Shown here piece after piece: positions 32,612 through 41,341 of a stretch of DNA of 64,000 nucleotides. Both the position numbers and the translations under genes were made by a program. Source of the DNA: Arthrobacter sp. ISL-72 (lineage in GTDB: Bacteria; Actinomycetota; Actinomycetes; Actinomycetales; Micrococcaceae); the NCBI RefSeq assembly GCF_018613755.1, contig NZ_JAGGPP010000008.1:1-64000 (forward strand). Direction: 5' to 3'. The notes below the pieces were generated by a model. The model saw only the letters and a program-made list of their open reading frames with translations, made no database searches and had not been told where the DNA came from. The stretch's first letter is position 1; every line of letters begins with the position of its first letter.

Positions 32612-33763
32612 CTAGTTAGTCTTCTTGCTGCCCGGCTTGGGAGCGGCCGGCCGTGCAGCAGGCTTGGGCGCTGCGGGCCGTGCAACCGGCTTGGGCGGCG
32701 CGGGAATTCCGGCCGGTTTGGGCGCCGAGGGAACAGCCGCCGCAGGCTTAGGAGCTTCAGGCGCCTTGGCCGCCGGCTTGCTCACTGCAGGACGCGGCGC
32801 AGCTTCGGCCTTGGGGGCTTCACGCTTCGGCGCTGCCTGCTTTGCTGCCTGGGGAACGTCCTCAACCGGAGCTTCCTGCTTGGGAGCCTCCTGCTTCGGA
32901 ACTTCCTGCTTGGGAGCCTCCTGCTTGGGAGCCTCCGTGGCCGGGGCTTCCATAGGAGCTTCCGTTGCCGGGGCTTCCATAGGAGCTTCCGTTGCCGGGG
33001 CTTCAGCTTCCGGAGCTGCAACCGTCTCGGCAGGCGCTTCAACGCCGGCTGACGCTGCAGCGGCCTCGGTGTCTGCCTCCGGCGCCGCTTCTTCAGTAGA
33101 AACAGAGAAACCCTCAGGAAGCAGGTCCGCCAGGGACTGCGTCATGGTGGGCTGATCGCGGCTGACGTCCACCCGGCCGCTGGACTTGGCTTCGTTCTGG
33201 GCCTTAGCCTCAGCACGCTGCGTCGCACGGCGTGCTTCCGCCTTGGCCTCAGCCTTGTTCTTCAGCGGGCCCACCACCATGACCATGTTGCGGCCGTCGA
33301 TGCGGGGGCTGGACTCGACAACGCCCACTTCGGCGACGTCGTCGGCGAAGCGCTGGAGCAGGCGGATGCCCATTTCCGGACGCTGCTGCTCACGGCCGCG
33401 GAACTGGATCATGGCCTTGACCTTGTCCCCGGCGCCGAGGAAGCGGAGGGCGTGGCCGCGCTTGGTCTCGTAGTCGTGGGTGTCGATCTTCAGCCGGAAA
33501 CGGATTTCCTTCAGAACCGTGTTGGTCTGGTTCTTCCGGGCCTCGCGTGCCTTGACCGCGGCTTCGTACTTGTACTTGCCGAAGTCCATCAGCTTGCACA
33601 CCGGAGGCTTGGCCTGCGGTGCAACTTCAACGAGATCAAGGTCGGACTCGGCAGCCAAACGCAGGGCATCCTCAATACGGACAATTCCTACTTGTTCGCC
33701 TGCAGGGCCGACCAGCCGCACCTCGGGGACGCGGATACGCTCATTGATTCTTGGCTCGCTAAT
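32612..33763 (-). CDS. infC: Translation initiation factor IF-3 with long C-terminal extension
   Basis: IF-3 binds the 30S subunit and checks start-codon pairing. The start is ATT at 33763: AGGAG lies 7 nt upstream and the protein begins (M)[11 protein letters not shown], the usual IF-3 N-terminus. The ATT start is the basis of IF-3 autoregulation in other bacteria. Residues 1-170 form the two IF-3 domains ([27 protein letters not shown]). Residues about 171-383 are a tail: first Lys/Glu/Ala helical, then short repeats rich in Glu/Ala/Pro ([22 protein letters not shown]), then a Lys/Pro/Ala stretch ([13 protein letters not shown]). The protein is twice the typical length of 170-200 aa. Confidence 0.96.
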   Translation of the reverse strand: MSEPRINERIRVPEVRLVGPAGEQVGIVRIEDALRLAAESDLDLVEVAPQAKPPVCKLMDFGKYKYEAAVKAREARKNQTNTVLKEIRFRLKIDTHDYETKRGHALRFLGAGDKVKAMIQFRGREQQRPEMGIRLLQRFADDVAEVGVVESSPRIDGRNMVMVVGPLKNKAEAKAEARRATQRAEAKAQNEAKSSGRVDVSRDQPTMTQSLADLLPEGFSVSTEEAAPEADTEAAAASAGVEAPAETVAAPEAEAPATEAPMEAPATEAPMEAPATEAPKQEAPKQEVPKQEAPKQEAPVEDVPQAAKQAAPKREAPKAEAAPRPAVSKPAAKAPEAPKPAAAVPSAPKPAGIPAPPKPVARPAAPKPAARPAAPKPGSKKTN

Positions 33764-34110
33764 GTTAGAACTCCTGTGGTTGAGGTGAGTATTCCACCGG
33801 CAAATAGAGAAGGCCCCCAATTGCCGGAGCAATCGAAGGCCTCGAAGATCGGATGCACGCGCTTCCATACAGGAGGCTGTGCGCGTTCCATGTGGCTTGT
33901 GCCGCCATGAAATGCCCGACCAGGTACCCGGCAACCTTGCTTCCTTGGGAACTGCTTCCTGGGGAAAACGGCCGACGCGGGTGGGAGAGAACTCCGCTTG
34001 CAAACTGAAAATCAATTCTACAGACAGAAGCCCGGATACTGCACATTCACAGCCAAGGTTTCACATAGCAAAATAACGACATTCAGTCGGTCTGTGACAA
34101 GCTTACCAGT
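33764..34110 (-). promoter_or_regulatory. infC leader with attenuator-like hairpin
   Basis: This gap of about 350 bp has no separate gene. On the minus strand at 33809-33843 a stem of about 15 bp (with G-U pairs, loop TCCG) is followed by a T-rich run TTCTCTATTTG ending about 40 nt before the infC start. This is the position expected for a transcription attenuator. A TAGAAT hexamer at 34016-34021 could be the -10. In Firmicutes the same operon is controlled by an L20-binding leader that forms a terminator. Whether this is an equivalent is inference. Confidence 0.45.
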
Positions 34111-34509
34111 ATGAGCACTTCAGACAGTAATTCATACGTTTTCGAGCCGGCCGCCCCCCAGGGAAGCGGCCAGGAACAGGTGTCGCAGCAGATCCGAGAC
34201 ATCTCGGAAGTCCCTGCGATCGAGGTCATCACCACCGCTGCTGTTCACCTCATGAGCGCCTCAGCCGTAAAACTTGGCCTTGCTGCGGAGGAAAATGCCG
34301 AAGAGCTCAAGGACCTCGATGAGGCCCGCAAGCTGATTACGGCACTGGCCGGACTCGTGACTGCGGCCGCTCCGGAGATCGGCTCGCAGCACGCCGGTCC
34401 TTTGCGCGACGGGCTCCGCTCCCTGCAGCTGGCGTTCCGGGAAGAGTCCCTGATCCCGGACGCTCCCGGCAAGGGTCCGGGCGAAAAGTACACCGGGCCT
34501 GTCAATTAG
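34111..34509 (+). CDS. DUF1844 domain-containing protein
   Basis: A 132-aa acidic protein. The central segment (IEVITTAAVHLMSASAVKLGLA through DLDEARKLITALAGLVTAA) matches DUF1844, a small helical family of unknown function often encoded beside infC in actinobacteria. No signal peptide or membrane span. The ATG is close to a possible promoter (GCTTACCAGT) with no ribosome-binding site, so it may also be leaderless. It is divergent from infC. Confidence 0.85.
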   Translation: MSTSDSNSYVFEPAAPQGSGQEQVSQQIRDISEVPAIEVITTAAVHLMSASAVKLGLAAEENAEELKDLDEARKLITALAGLVTAAAPEIGSQHAGPLRDGLRSLQLAFREESLIPDAPGKGPGEKYTGPVN

Positions 34510-34616
34510 GCTGTTCATCGAAATGGCGCGGCGGCGGGAGGACCAATCCGGTCCGCCCGCCGTCGTCGTTTGCGGCCGCTAAGCCCTTCCGGAGGGTGCC
34601 GTCAGGCTGCCAGCCG

Positions 34617-35918
34617 TCAGGCCGCCATGGTGCGCTGACGGCGCCGGTACTGCAGCAGCAGGCCGAGGAGGCAGAGCACCACGCCCGCTGCGCCCACCGA
34701 GACAAAGCCGGCGGACGGGCCGATGCGGTCGATGAATATACCGGTCAAAGGCGCCCCCAGGGCAACCCCTGCCGTGAGCGCGGACCCGTACCAGCCCATG
34801 GCTTCACCGCGCCGGCTCTCCTCCACGAGGTCGGCCACCTTTTCCGACGCAGCGGACAGGACCGGTGCGCATAACAGCCCCGGAAGGAGCGAAAGCAGGC
34901 ACAACGTCAGGGTGTCATGGGCGAAACCCATCGGAATGGTGAGGGCGGCCATGCCGAGCAGCAGGAGGATCGGCGAGACCGGCCGGTGCATTGCGCCGTA
35001 GATGAGTCCGCCGGCCACCGAAGCAGCGCACCAGAAGACAAAGACCAGGCCGATCTCGCCCTGGTGCCCGCTGATTTCCAACGCCGCGACAATTCCCACG
35101 TCAGTGCCGCTGAGCACCATGCCGGCCCCCGCTGCCACGGCAAAGACTGCAGCCACGGCTGCAGTGAACCAGACGAAATTGTGCGCCACTTTGCGCCGCA
35201 GCCCGGAACGATTGAGCGCGCCCGCCGCGACCGGGGGGAGTTCAGCGGCGGCTTCCTTCAAGTGCGCCGGAGCCGCTGCGACAACCGCCACCTCCGCGCC
35301 CTCTTGCTGGGCAGCGTCGTAGTCCTCGTCCGGCAGCACGCTGCGAACGGGAGGGTTGAACCACATGAGGAAGAGCCCGGCCACCGATGTGGACAGTCCC
35401 ACCACCGTCAGTCCGATGACCGAATTCCCGGTGGTGGCCGCGACGGCGCCCCCAGCCGGGCCGACCATGAAGACAAGTTCCGTGGTGATCGAATCCAGTG
35501 CGAAGGCGGTCCGCCGCTGCTCGCCTGCGGCCAGCACCCCCAGCGACTGGCGCACCACGCTGAAGATGGGGAGCGTCAGGAGGCCTCCGACGAATACGAG
35601 GGCCAACAGCCACTGGTAGGAAACGTGCGGGACGATTGACCAGATGACGGCCTCGGAAACAACCGACGGGATCAGGGCCTTGCGAAGCCCGGCCGTGTCC
35701 ACGCGGCGTCCGCGCCAGGGAGCACCCAATGCAATGCCGATTGTCATCACCGCTGCGGCTGCCCCCGCGGCGGCATACCCCTGTCCGAGCGTCAGCACGA
35801 TATGCAGCGTCAGCAGGACGCCGGCCGCCGAGTGTGGTACGCGAGCTATCATTCCAACGATCAGCAGCCGCCTGATGGGCCTGACTGCAAGAAGCTCCTT
35901 GTAGAGAGCGAAATTCAC
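34617..35918 (-). CDS. MFS transporter
   Basis: A 433-aa major facilitator with about 12 membrane segments and a central cytoplasmic loop of about 45 residues between helices 6 and 7 (DEDYDAAQQEGAEVAVV). The pattern fits the actinobacterial MFS proteins next to sseB and the his genes. The substrate is unknown. It lies 58 bp downstream of sseB on the same strand, so the his-priA-sseB-MFS genes may form one transcript. Confidence 0.88.
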   Translation of the reverse strand: MNFALYKELLAVRPIRRLLIVGMIARVPHSAAGVLLTLHIVLTLGQGYAAAGAAAAVMTIGIALGAPWRGRRVDTAGLRKALIPSVVSEAVIWSIVPHVSYQWLLALVFVGGLLTLPIFSVVRQSLGVLAAGEQRRTAFALDSITTELVFMVGPAGGAVAATTGNSVIGLTVVGLSTSVAGLFLMWFNPPVRSVLPDEDYDAAQQEGAEVAVVAAAPAHLKEAAAELPPVAAGALNRSGLRRKVAHNFVWFTAAVAAVFAVAAGAGMVLSGTDVGIVAALEISGHQGEIGLVFVFWCAASVAGGLIYGAMHRPVSPILLLLGMAALTIPMGFAHDTLTLCLLSLLPGLLCAPVLSAASEKVADLVEESRRGEAMGWYGSALTAGVALGAPLTGIFIDRIGPSAGFVSVGAAGVVLCLLGLLLQYRRRQRTMAA

Positions 35919-35976
35919 GGGCTACGTCCTTCATCCTGCCGGCGGCAGGGCCGGGATACGCCCCGCCTGCCGTCAG

Positions 35977-36909
35977 CTATTCTGCCGCACGCTGCAGCTT
36001 TACCTCGATCGAATCAACGCGCTCGGCGAAGACCGCATTCCGGGACCAGTCGGAATTGAGTCCCGCTACGATCGCCTGGACACCGGCAGCATCCAGGCCG
36101 TCTTCCAGAAACAGCACCACGCGGAGTTCGGGTCCCGGACCGCCGCCCGGAACAAAGTCACCGGCCTCTGTCGCCGAAGCCACACCGCCGCCGGGCTGGA
36201 GCTCCACCCGCCTGACCGGAGGATATCCGCCCGTCGTCTCCCCCATGGCTTGCGCCAGCTCCGGATCGGCATAGGACGGAACCCACGTACGCTGCTGCGC
36301 AAGAGCCCAGACGGCGGGACGGCGGACAACGAACGTGTAGTCGGAGCCTGGATCCACGACCAGGAGCTCCGCACCATCGGCCACTGCGGACAGGGCTGCC
36401 CGCGCCGCATACACGGCCACGGGACGGGCCTCCGGATGCCAAGCCTTGAGGGACGCGGCCGACGTGAACACCGGCATCGCGGTCCGCCCGTCAGGCGCTT
36501 TCAGCGTGACGAGAGCCATGTCCGCCTGCTTGTCCCCGTGCAGCTTGTCGCCCAGGCTGTCACCGTGCGGTCTGTCGGTCTGCGGCCTGTCGCTCTGCGG
36601 CGCTGCCGCGCCATCGGCTTCTTCCGCCAACTGGGCCACGATGGGAACGAACACCCTGGCAGTGGCCAGGGACGCCACCACCGCAGCTTCGTCGCCTGCT
36701 GACGAGCGGAGGGCCGTGACGGCGGCGAGGTAACCGGCGTCGGCCGTGCCGTCGTCGTCCTCGAAATTGTGGATCTTCGCGTCCTCGCCGGCCAGGCTGC
36801 GGCCCGCCCAGGGCTGCCCCGCCGAATCCGTGGCTCCGCCGGATCCGGCGAGTGCTGCCGCGATATGGCCCGGGAGCTCCCGGGACGGGCGTGGGGAGTG
36901 CTGGTCCAT
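35977..36909 (-). CDS. SseB family protein
   Basis: A 310-aa protein of the SseB (enhanced serine sensitivity) family. The conserved region begins ALVTLKAPDGRTAMPVFTSAASLKAW and includes LLVVDPGSDYTFVVRR. Function in actinobacteria is unknown. A hydrophilic linker at about residues 105-130 holds short Asp/Arg/Pro/Gln and Gly-Asp-Lys repeats (SDRPQTDRPHGD), indicating slippage in that DNA. It starts 11 bp after priA, on the same strand. Confidence 0.85.
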   Translation of the reverse strand: MDQHSPRPSRELPGHIAAALAGSGGATDSAGQPWAGRSLAGEDAKIHNFEDDDGTADAGYLAAVTALRSSAGDEAAVVASLATARVFVPIVAQLAEEADGAAAPQSDRPQTDRPHGDSLGDKLHGDKQADMALVTLKAPDGRTAMPVFTSAASLKAWHPEARPVAVYAARAALSAVADGAELLVVDPGSDYTFVVRRPAVWALAQQRTWVPSYADPELAQAMGETTGGYPPVRRVELQPGGGVASATEAGDFVPGGGPGPELRVVLFLEDGLDAAGVQAIVAGLNSDWSRNAVFAERVDSIEVKLQRAAE

Positions 36910-36919
36910 GGTGCCCGGC

Positions 36920-37666
36920 TTAGCGGCGGCCGGCTACGTCCAGCGCTTCCGGCAGCGTAAACGCACCGGCGTACAGCGCCTTGCCCACGATGGCCCCTTC
37001 GACGCCCAGCGGCACAAGGGAGCGCAGGACCTTGAGGTCCTCAAGGCTGGAGATGCCGCCGGAAGCAACCACGGGCTTGCCGGTCTTCTCCACCATCTGG
37101 CGGAGAAGTTCGACGTTGGGTCCCTGCAGGGTGCCGTCCTTGGTGACATCCGTGACCACGTAGCGGGCGCAGCCGGCATCCTCGAGCCGTGCCAGCACGT
37201 CCCACAGATCGCCGCCTTCCTTGGTCCAGCCACGGCCCGCGAGCGTTGTTCCGCGCACGTCGAGGCCGACGGCGATCTTGTCACCGAAGCGGTCGATGGC
37301 GCGCGCTGTCCAGTCCGGGTTTTCGAGCGCCGCAGTGCCCAGGTTCACCCGGGTCACGCCCAGGTCCAGGGCTTTTTCAAGTGATTCGTCATCGCGCAAG
37401 CCCCCGGAGAGCTCCACCTTGATGTCCAGCCGGCCCACCACTTCGCGGAGCAGTTCCGCGTTGGAACCGCGGCCGAAAGCCGCATCCAGGTCCACCAGAT
37501 GTACCCACTCGGCGCCCTGTTCCTGCCAGTTGAGCGCAGCGTCCAGCGGCGTGCCGTAGCTCGTCTCGCTGCCGGCTTCGCCCTGGACCAGGCGGACGGC
37601 CTGGCCGTTCACGACGTCGACGGCGGGCAGCAGTTCCAGTACGGGCAGCGGCGTTTCGGTGGTCAT
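36920..37666 (-). CDS. priA: Phosphoribosyl isomerase A (HisA/TrpF bifunctional)
   Basis: TIM-barrel enzyme that isomerises ProFAR in histidine synthesis. In actinobacteria the same active site also performs the TrpF step of tryptophan synthesis. The 248-aa protein has the [18 protein letters not shown] start (catalytic Asp in AVDV), the [13 protein letters not shown] strand, and the second catalytic Asp in [16 protein letters not shown]. Dual function is inferred from the phylum, since it cannot be proven from sequence; finding no trpF in this window says nothing either way. It follows the small membrane gene by 52 bp. Confidence 0.94.
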   Translation of the reverse strand: MTTETPLPVLELLPAVDVVNGQAVRLVQGEAGSETSYGTPLDAALNWQEQGAEWVHLVDLDAAFGRGSNAELLREVVGRLDIKVELSGGLRDDESLEKALDLGVTRVNLGTAALENPDWTARAIDRFGDKIAVGLDVRGTTLAGRGWTKEGGDLWDVLARLEDAGCARYVVTDVTKDGTLQGPNVELLRQMVEKTGKPVVASGGISSLEDLKVLRSLVPLGVEGAIVGKALYAGAFTLPEALDVAGRR

Positions 37667-37717
37667 CTCGGGTCCTCAGGTTGTAGTGAAGCTGCGTTGG
37701 TAGGGGTCGCGGCGCGG

Positions 37718-37876
37718 CTAGTTCGCCGGCAGGGTCAGCAGGTAGGCGGCCAGCAGCGACATGCCGGCCAGCACATAGAACACGATCTGGGTCCAGAGCG
37801 GCCGGTGCTGCTGCCTGAAGGACAGCGCCCCGCCGACCAGCAGGCCGGCGAGGCCCATTAGGACAATCGACCACAT
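37718..37876 (-). CDS. Small two-span membrane protein between hisH and priA
   Basis: A 52-aa ORF beginning MWSIVLMGLAGLLVGGALSF and ending in TLPAN. Two hydrophobic helices (residues 3-18 and 31-49) are separated by a short basic loop (RQQHRPLWTQ), predicting a hairpin in the membrane. Its ATG directly abuts the hisH stop (TAGATG), a strong sign of coupled translation and of a real gene. No domain recognised; comparable small membrane ORFs occur at this place in related his clusters. Confidence 0.75.
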   Translation of the reverse strand: MWSIVLMGLAGLLVGGALSFRQQHRPLWTQIVFYVLAGMSLLAAYLLTLPAN

Positions 37877-38638
37877 CTAGGTGGCCGGCCCTGGAATGGC
37901 AGTGGTGTTGGCAGTCGCTTTGGCGGTGCCGTGGCGCAGGCTGTTGACCCAGTTGCGGAGCAGCCTGGCGCCGGCGTCGCCGGACTTTTCGGGGTGGAAC
38001 TGGGTGGCACACAGGGGCCCGTTTTCGACGGCGGCAATGAACGGTGCTCCGTGCTCGGACCACGTGACCAGCGGCGCAGCCATGCGCGGCTGGATGACGT
38101 CGAAGTCCCAGTGCTGCACGCCGTAGGAGTGCACGAAGTAGAAGCGCTCGCTTTCGACGCCGTCGAACAGTTTCGAGCCTTCGGGCACCTTGACGGTGTT
38201 CCAGCCCATATGCGGCACCACTTCGGCGGGCAGCAGCTCGACCTTGCCGGGCCACTCCCCTATGCCCTCGGCCTCCGTGCCGTGTTCGACTCCTGCTTCG
38301 AACAGCACCTGGAGGCCCACGCAGATGCCGAGGACGGGACGCCCGCCTGCAACACGCCGGCCGATCATCCTGATACCGTCTACGGCCTTAAGTTCGCGCA
38401 TAACGGTTTCGAAGGCTCCGACGCCCGGTACCAGCAGCCCGTCGGCATTGAGGACATCCTCGGGCTTGGCGCTTAGAGTTACTTCGGCGCCTGCACGCTC
38501 CAGGGCGCGGACGGCCGAACGGACGTTGCCGGAGCCGTAATCCAATACCGTGACGGTGGGTTTGCCCTCAGGCGAAGCAGGCTTCGCGCTCGCGGCGGGA
38601 TCCACGATGGCCCCGTCCTGGATGACCGGGCCGGTCAC
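37877..38638 (-). CDS. hisH: Imidazole glycerol phosphate synthase, glutamine amidotransferase subunit
   Basis: Hydrolyses glutamine and channels ammonia to HisF. The 253-aa protein carries the class I amidotransferase triad: Cys in [12 protein letters not shown], and His/Glu in the C-terminal [12 protein letters not shown]. An N-terminal extension of about 26 residues before [11 protein letters not shown] is longer than usual. The GTG start overlaps the hisB stop (GTGA), which argues for this start. The partner hisF is not in the window. Confidence 0.95.
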   Translation of the reverse strand: MTGPVIQDGAIVDPAASAKPASPEGKPTVTVLDYGSGNVRSAVRALERAGAEVTLSAKPEDVLNADGLLVPGVGAFETVMRELKAVDGIRMIGRRVAGGRPVLGICVGLQVLFEAGVEHGTEAEGIGEWPGKVELLPAEVVPHMGWNTVKVPEGSKLFDGVESERFYFVHSYGVQHWDFDVIQPRMAAPLVTWSEHGAPFIAAVENGPLCATQFHPEKSGDAGARLLRNWVNSLRHGTAKATANTTAIPGPAT

Positions 38639-39261
38639 AGGGCGCCCTTGGTGGAGGGGATGCCTTCGACGCGGGGGTCGGGCTCGACGGCCGCGCGGAG
38701 TGCACGTGCAAAGGCCTTGAACTGGGCCTCCACAATGTGGTGCGGGTCCCGGCCTGCCATCACGTTCATGTGCAGGCAGATGCCGGCGTGCAGCGTGATT
38801 GCTTCGAAGACGTGACGGGTCAGGGACCCGGTGAAGTGACCGCCGATCAGGTGGTATTCCTGTCCTGCCGGCTCGCCGCCGTGCACCAGGTACGGGCGGC
38901 CGGAGACATCGACGACGGCGTGGGCCAGCGCTTCGTCGAGGGGCACCGTTGCTTCGCCGAAGCGGCGGATCCCGGCCTTGTTCCCTAGGGCCGTCCGCAG
39001 CACCTCACCAAAGGTGATGGCGACGTCCTCCACTGTGTGGTGGACGTCGATGTGGATGTCGCCGGTGGCCTTGACCGTCATGTCGATCAGCGAGTGCTTG
39101 CACAAGGCAGTCAGCATGTGGTCGTAGAACGGAACCGAGGTGCTGATGTCCGAGACGCCCGTGCCGTCAAGGTTGATCTCGACAAGCACTGACGATTCGC
39201 TCGTGGCACGCTCCATGCGGGCAGTCCGGGCCTCGGCAGCAATGGATCCGGTGGTGCTCAT
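38635..39261 (-). CDS. hisB: Imidazoleglycerol-phosphate dehydratase
   Basis: Manganese-dependent dehydratase in histidine synthesis. The 208-aa single-domain form (no phosphatase fusion) has both metal-binding His clusters: [15 protein letters not shown] and [22 protein letters not shown]. Length is standard. It overlaps hisH at its end and is separated from hisC by 105 bp containing two short inverted repeats, so it may have its own promoter or a processing site. Confidence 0.97.
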   Translation of the reverse strand: MSTTGSIAAEARTARMERATSESSVLVEINLDGTGVSDISTSVPFYDHMLTALCKHSLIDMTVKATGDIHIDVHHTVEDVAITFGEVLRTALGNKAGIRRFGEATVPLDEALAHAVVDVSGRPYLVHGGEPAGQEYHLIGGHFTGSLTRHVFEAITLHAGICLHMNVMAGRDPHHIVEAQFKAFARALRAAVEPDPRVEGIPSTKGAL

Positions 39262-39366
39262 GTGTTGTGTCCTTTAGATGAAGGAGAAATGCTGTCTGCG
39301 TACCCGTTCCGGGGTACGGGTTCTTGAAAGTACTCGGCCTGCGTGAGTACTGGTCCGGACTCCAGT

Positions 39367-40485
39367 TTAGGCCGGGGCGCTGGGCTGCCTGGTCAGGATC
39401 AGCTCGAGGGCTTCCAGGAACGCTGTGGTTTCCGTCTCAGTGCCTGCGGTCACCCTAAGGTGGCCTGGGATTCCCACGTCCCGGATGAGGACGCCCGCGT
39501 CGAGCAGACCCTGCCAGACCTCGTGGGGATTCTCCAGGCCGCCGAAGAACACGTAGTTGGAGTCCGACGCGGCAGGTTTGAGGCCCATCCGGATGAGCTC
39601 CGACACGATCCGGTCCCGCTGCCGCTTGATGTCCTCGACGTCCGCCATAAGTGCTTCACGGTGGGTCAGGGCGGCCAGGGCGGTGGCCTGAGTGACAGCT
39701 GACAGGTGGTACGGCAGCCGCACCAGGCGCAGGGCGTCCGTCACCTCCGGAGCGGCTGCCATGTAACCGAGGCGCGCGCCGGCGAGGGCAAAGGCCTTGC
39801 TCATGGTGCGGGTTACGATCAATCGCTCACGGCCGGGCAGGAGGGTCAGTGCACTCGGGGTGCCGTCGTGGGCAAACTCGTGGTAGGCCTCATCGACGAT
39901 CACGATGGTCTGGCTGGCCTCGCCGGCCGCATAGACGGCTTCGACGACATCGAGCCCCAGGCCGGTGCCGGTCGGATTGTTGGGCGAGCACAGAAAGACG
40001 ACATTGGGCTGGAGCTCCCTGACCTGCCGGGCAGCGGATTCGGCGCTGAGGCCGTAGTCGTCCGCACGCTGGCCGCGGATGTATTCCGTGTCCGTGCCGC
40101 TCGCAAGCAGGGGGTACATGGAGTACGTGGGCGGGAAGCCGAGCGCGGAGCGTCCCGGTCCGCCGAATGCCTGAAGGATCTGCTGGAGCACTTCGTTGGA
40201 CCCGTTGGCGGCCCAGATGTTCTCCGCGCCCAGCCCGTGGCCAAGGTACTCCGCCAGGCGCCCCCTCAGTTCGGTGAACTCCCGGTCCGGATAGCGGTTC
40301 AAACCTGCAGCGGCAGCCGTAACGGCTTCGGAGATGGCCGCAAGGACATCCGCCGGAACGCCATGGGTGTTCTCATTGACGTTGAGCAGGATGGGAACAT
40401 CCAGCTGCGGCGCACCGTACGGGGTGAGCCCGCGCAGATTGGTCCGGAGGGGAAGTCGGTTGAGGCGCTCTAACTGGTCAGTCAC
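39367..40485 (-). CDS. hisC: Histidinol-phosphate aminotransferase
   Basis: PLP-dependent aminotransferase (fold I) acting on imidazole acetol phosphate. The 372-aa protein shows NENTHGVP, the ANGSNEVLQQIL cofactor segment, VFLCSPNNPTGTG, and the PLP lysine in TRTMSKAFALAGARLGYM. The start is GTG at 40485. hisD, which often precedes hisC in actinobacteria, is absent here; the upstream gene is the LysM protein. Confidence 0.95.
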   Translation of the reverse strand: MTDQLERLNRLPLRTNLRGLTPYGAPQLDVPILLNVNENTHGVPADVLAAISEAVTAAAAGLNRYPDREFTELRGRLAEYLGHGLGAENIWAANGSNEVLQQILQAFGGPGRSALGFPPTYSMYPLLASGTDTEYIRGQRADDYGLSAESAARQVRELQPNVVFLCSPNNPTGTGLGLDVVEAVYAAGEASQTIVIVDEAYHEFAHDGTPSALTLLPGRERLIVTRTMSKAFALAGARLGYMAAAPEVTDALRLVRLPYHLSAVTQATALAALTHREALMADVEDIKRQRDRIVSELIRMGLKPAASDSNYVFFGGLENPHEVWQGLLDAGVLIRDVGIPGHLRVTAGTETETTAFLEALELILTRQPSAPA

Positions 40486-40572
40486 TTCCCCAGTTTAAGT
40501 GAGGCGGGCCGGGGCGCCGAATCCGTGACGCACTGCGGGCTAGTTAGCGCGCTGCCGGTTCTACTTCGACTT

Positions 40573-41016
40573 CTACTTCGACGGGACAAAGATCTGCTGG
40601 CCCGGCATGACCCGGCCGCCGTCGAGGTTGTTCAACTGGACGATGTCCGCCACCACATCCCGGGGATCGCGGCCGGGGTCGACGGCGGCGGCAATACCCC
40701 AGAGGGATTCCCCCGGCTGGACCGTGACGGAAACAGTGGGAGTGACTGACAGCTCCGTGGCGGTCTCGGCGGCTTTAGCCGGAGAATTCAGGAAACCGGC
40801 CAGCGTGATGAGCACCGCGGACAACAGGATGAGCGGGATCCCCACCAGGACAATGCGCCCGCGGCGAGTCAGGCGGAGCGGCGGCTGGACGGCCTTGGCT
40901 TTCCTGGCGGGACGCTCCTCCCAGTTAAACCCCTGCATTCCCGCGCCCTTGCCCACCCAACCCTGGTTGGTGGAACGCTGGCTTTCCGAACCGTGACTAG
41001 CGCTTGCTGCTGACAT
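40573..41016 (-). CDS. LysM-domain membrane protein next to lexA (YneA/ChiZ/DivS-like candidate)
   Basis: A 147-aa protein with a basic cytoplasmic N-terminus, one membrane span at about 54-76 and a single extracytoplasmic LysM domain at about 96-145 (TVQPGESLWGIAAAV, QLNNLDGGRVMPGQQI). Small membrane proteins next to lexA (LysM-containing YneA in Bacillus and ChiZ/Rv2719c in Mycobacterium; DivS in Corynebacterium) are SOS-induced and delay division. Position, topology and two LexA boxes in the shared promoter support the same role here, though this is inference. GGAGG lies 9 nt upstream of the ATG. Confidence 0.88.
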   Translation of the reverse strand: MSAASASHGSESQRSTNQGWVGKGAGMQGFNWEERPARKAKAVQPPLRLTRRGRIVLVGIPLILLSAVLITLAGFLNSPAKAAETATELSVTPTVSVTVQPGESLWGIAAAVDPGRDPRDVVADIVQLNNLDGGRVMPGQQIFVPSK

Positions 41017-41119
41017 GAACTGAGCCCTCCTGGACCTGACTGTGCCGCCCGGGTGTTCTGGAGCCGATCATCCGCCAGCTTCGGCGTTCGAACATAGGGC
41101 CGAATGGGGTTGATGACTA

Positions 41120-41131
41120 GAACACATATTC
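41120..41131 (-). promoter_or_regulatory. LexA box A (LysM-gene side)
   Basis: The minus strand reads TTCGAATATGTGTTC over this core, identical at every fixed position to TTCGAATATNTGTTC, which also occurs at recA and the DUF222 promoter. It lies about 100 bp upstream of the LysM gene and is the nearer of two boxes to it. Confidence 0.8.
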
Positions 41132-41186
41132 GAACTTTGCTGATTCTGTTCTAGCACTTATTAACGAATATTGTCGAGACTCACTA

Positions 41187-41225
41187 GAACAAATGTTTGA
41201 AAAAGGTGTGTGGCTGGCCTACGTT
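41187..41225 (+). promoter_or_regulatory. lexA promoter overlapped by LexA box B
   Basis: -35 TTGAAA (41197-41202), a 17-bp spacer and -10 TACGTT (41220-41225) face lexA. The core GAACAAATGTTT (41187-41198) overlaps the -35, as expected for autorepression. Read on the minus strand it differs at two positions from the common box. The predicted transcription start near 41232 lies inside the longest lexA frame and rules out its first codons. Confidence 0.7.
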
Positions 41226-41341
41226 GGAGCTACAGAACAACCACTTCTGCAGTTGATCAGCAGGGTCTGACATTTTCAGGCCGGAAGTTCCCGGCAACTG
41301 CAGCCACGGCGGCCGGGTGGAACGGAAAGGCGTTGGCGAAC

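Noticed and set aside
33764..34015. In-frame extension of infC to ATG 34015
   Set aside because: Not IF-3-like, contains the hairpin, and the ATT start has a good ribosome-binding site at the conserved N-terminus.
41210..41341. Extended lexA N-terminus from 41210
   Set aside because: The promoter at 41197-41225 overlaps it, so its first codons would not be transcribed, and the added residues are not like LexA.
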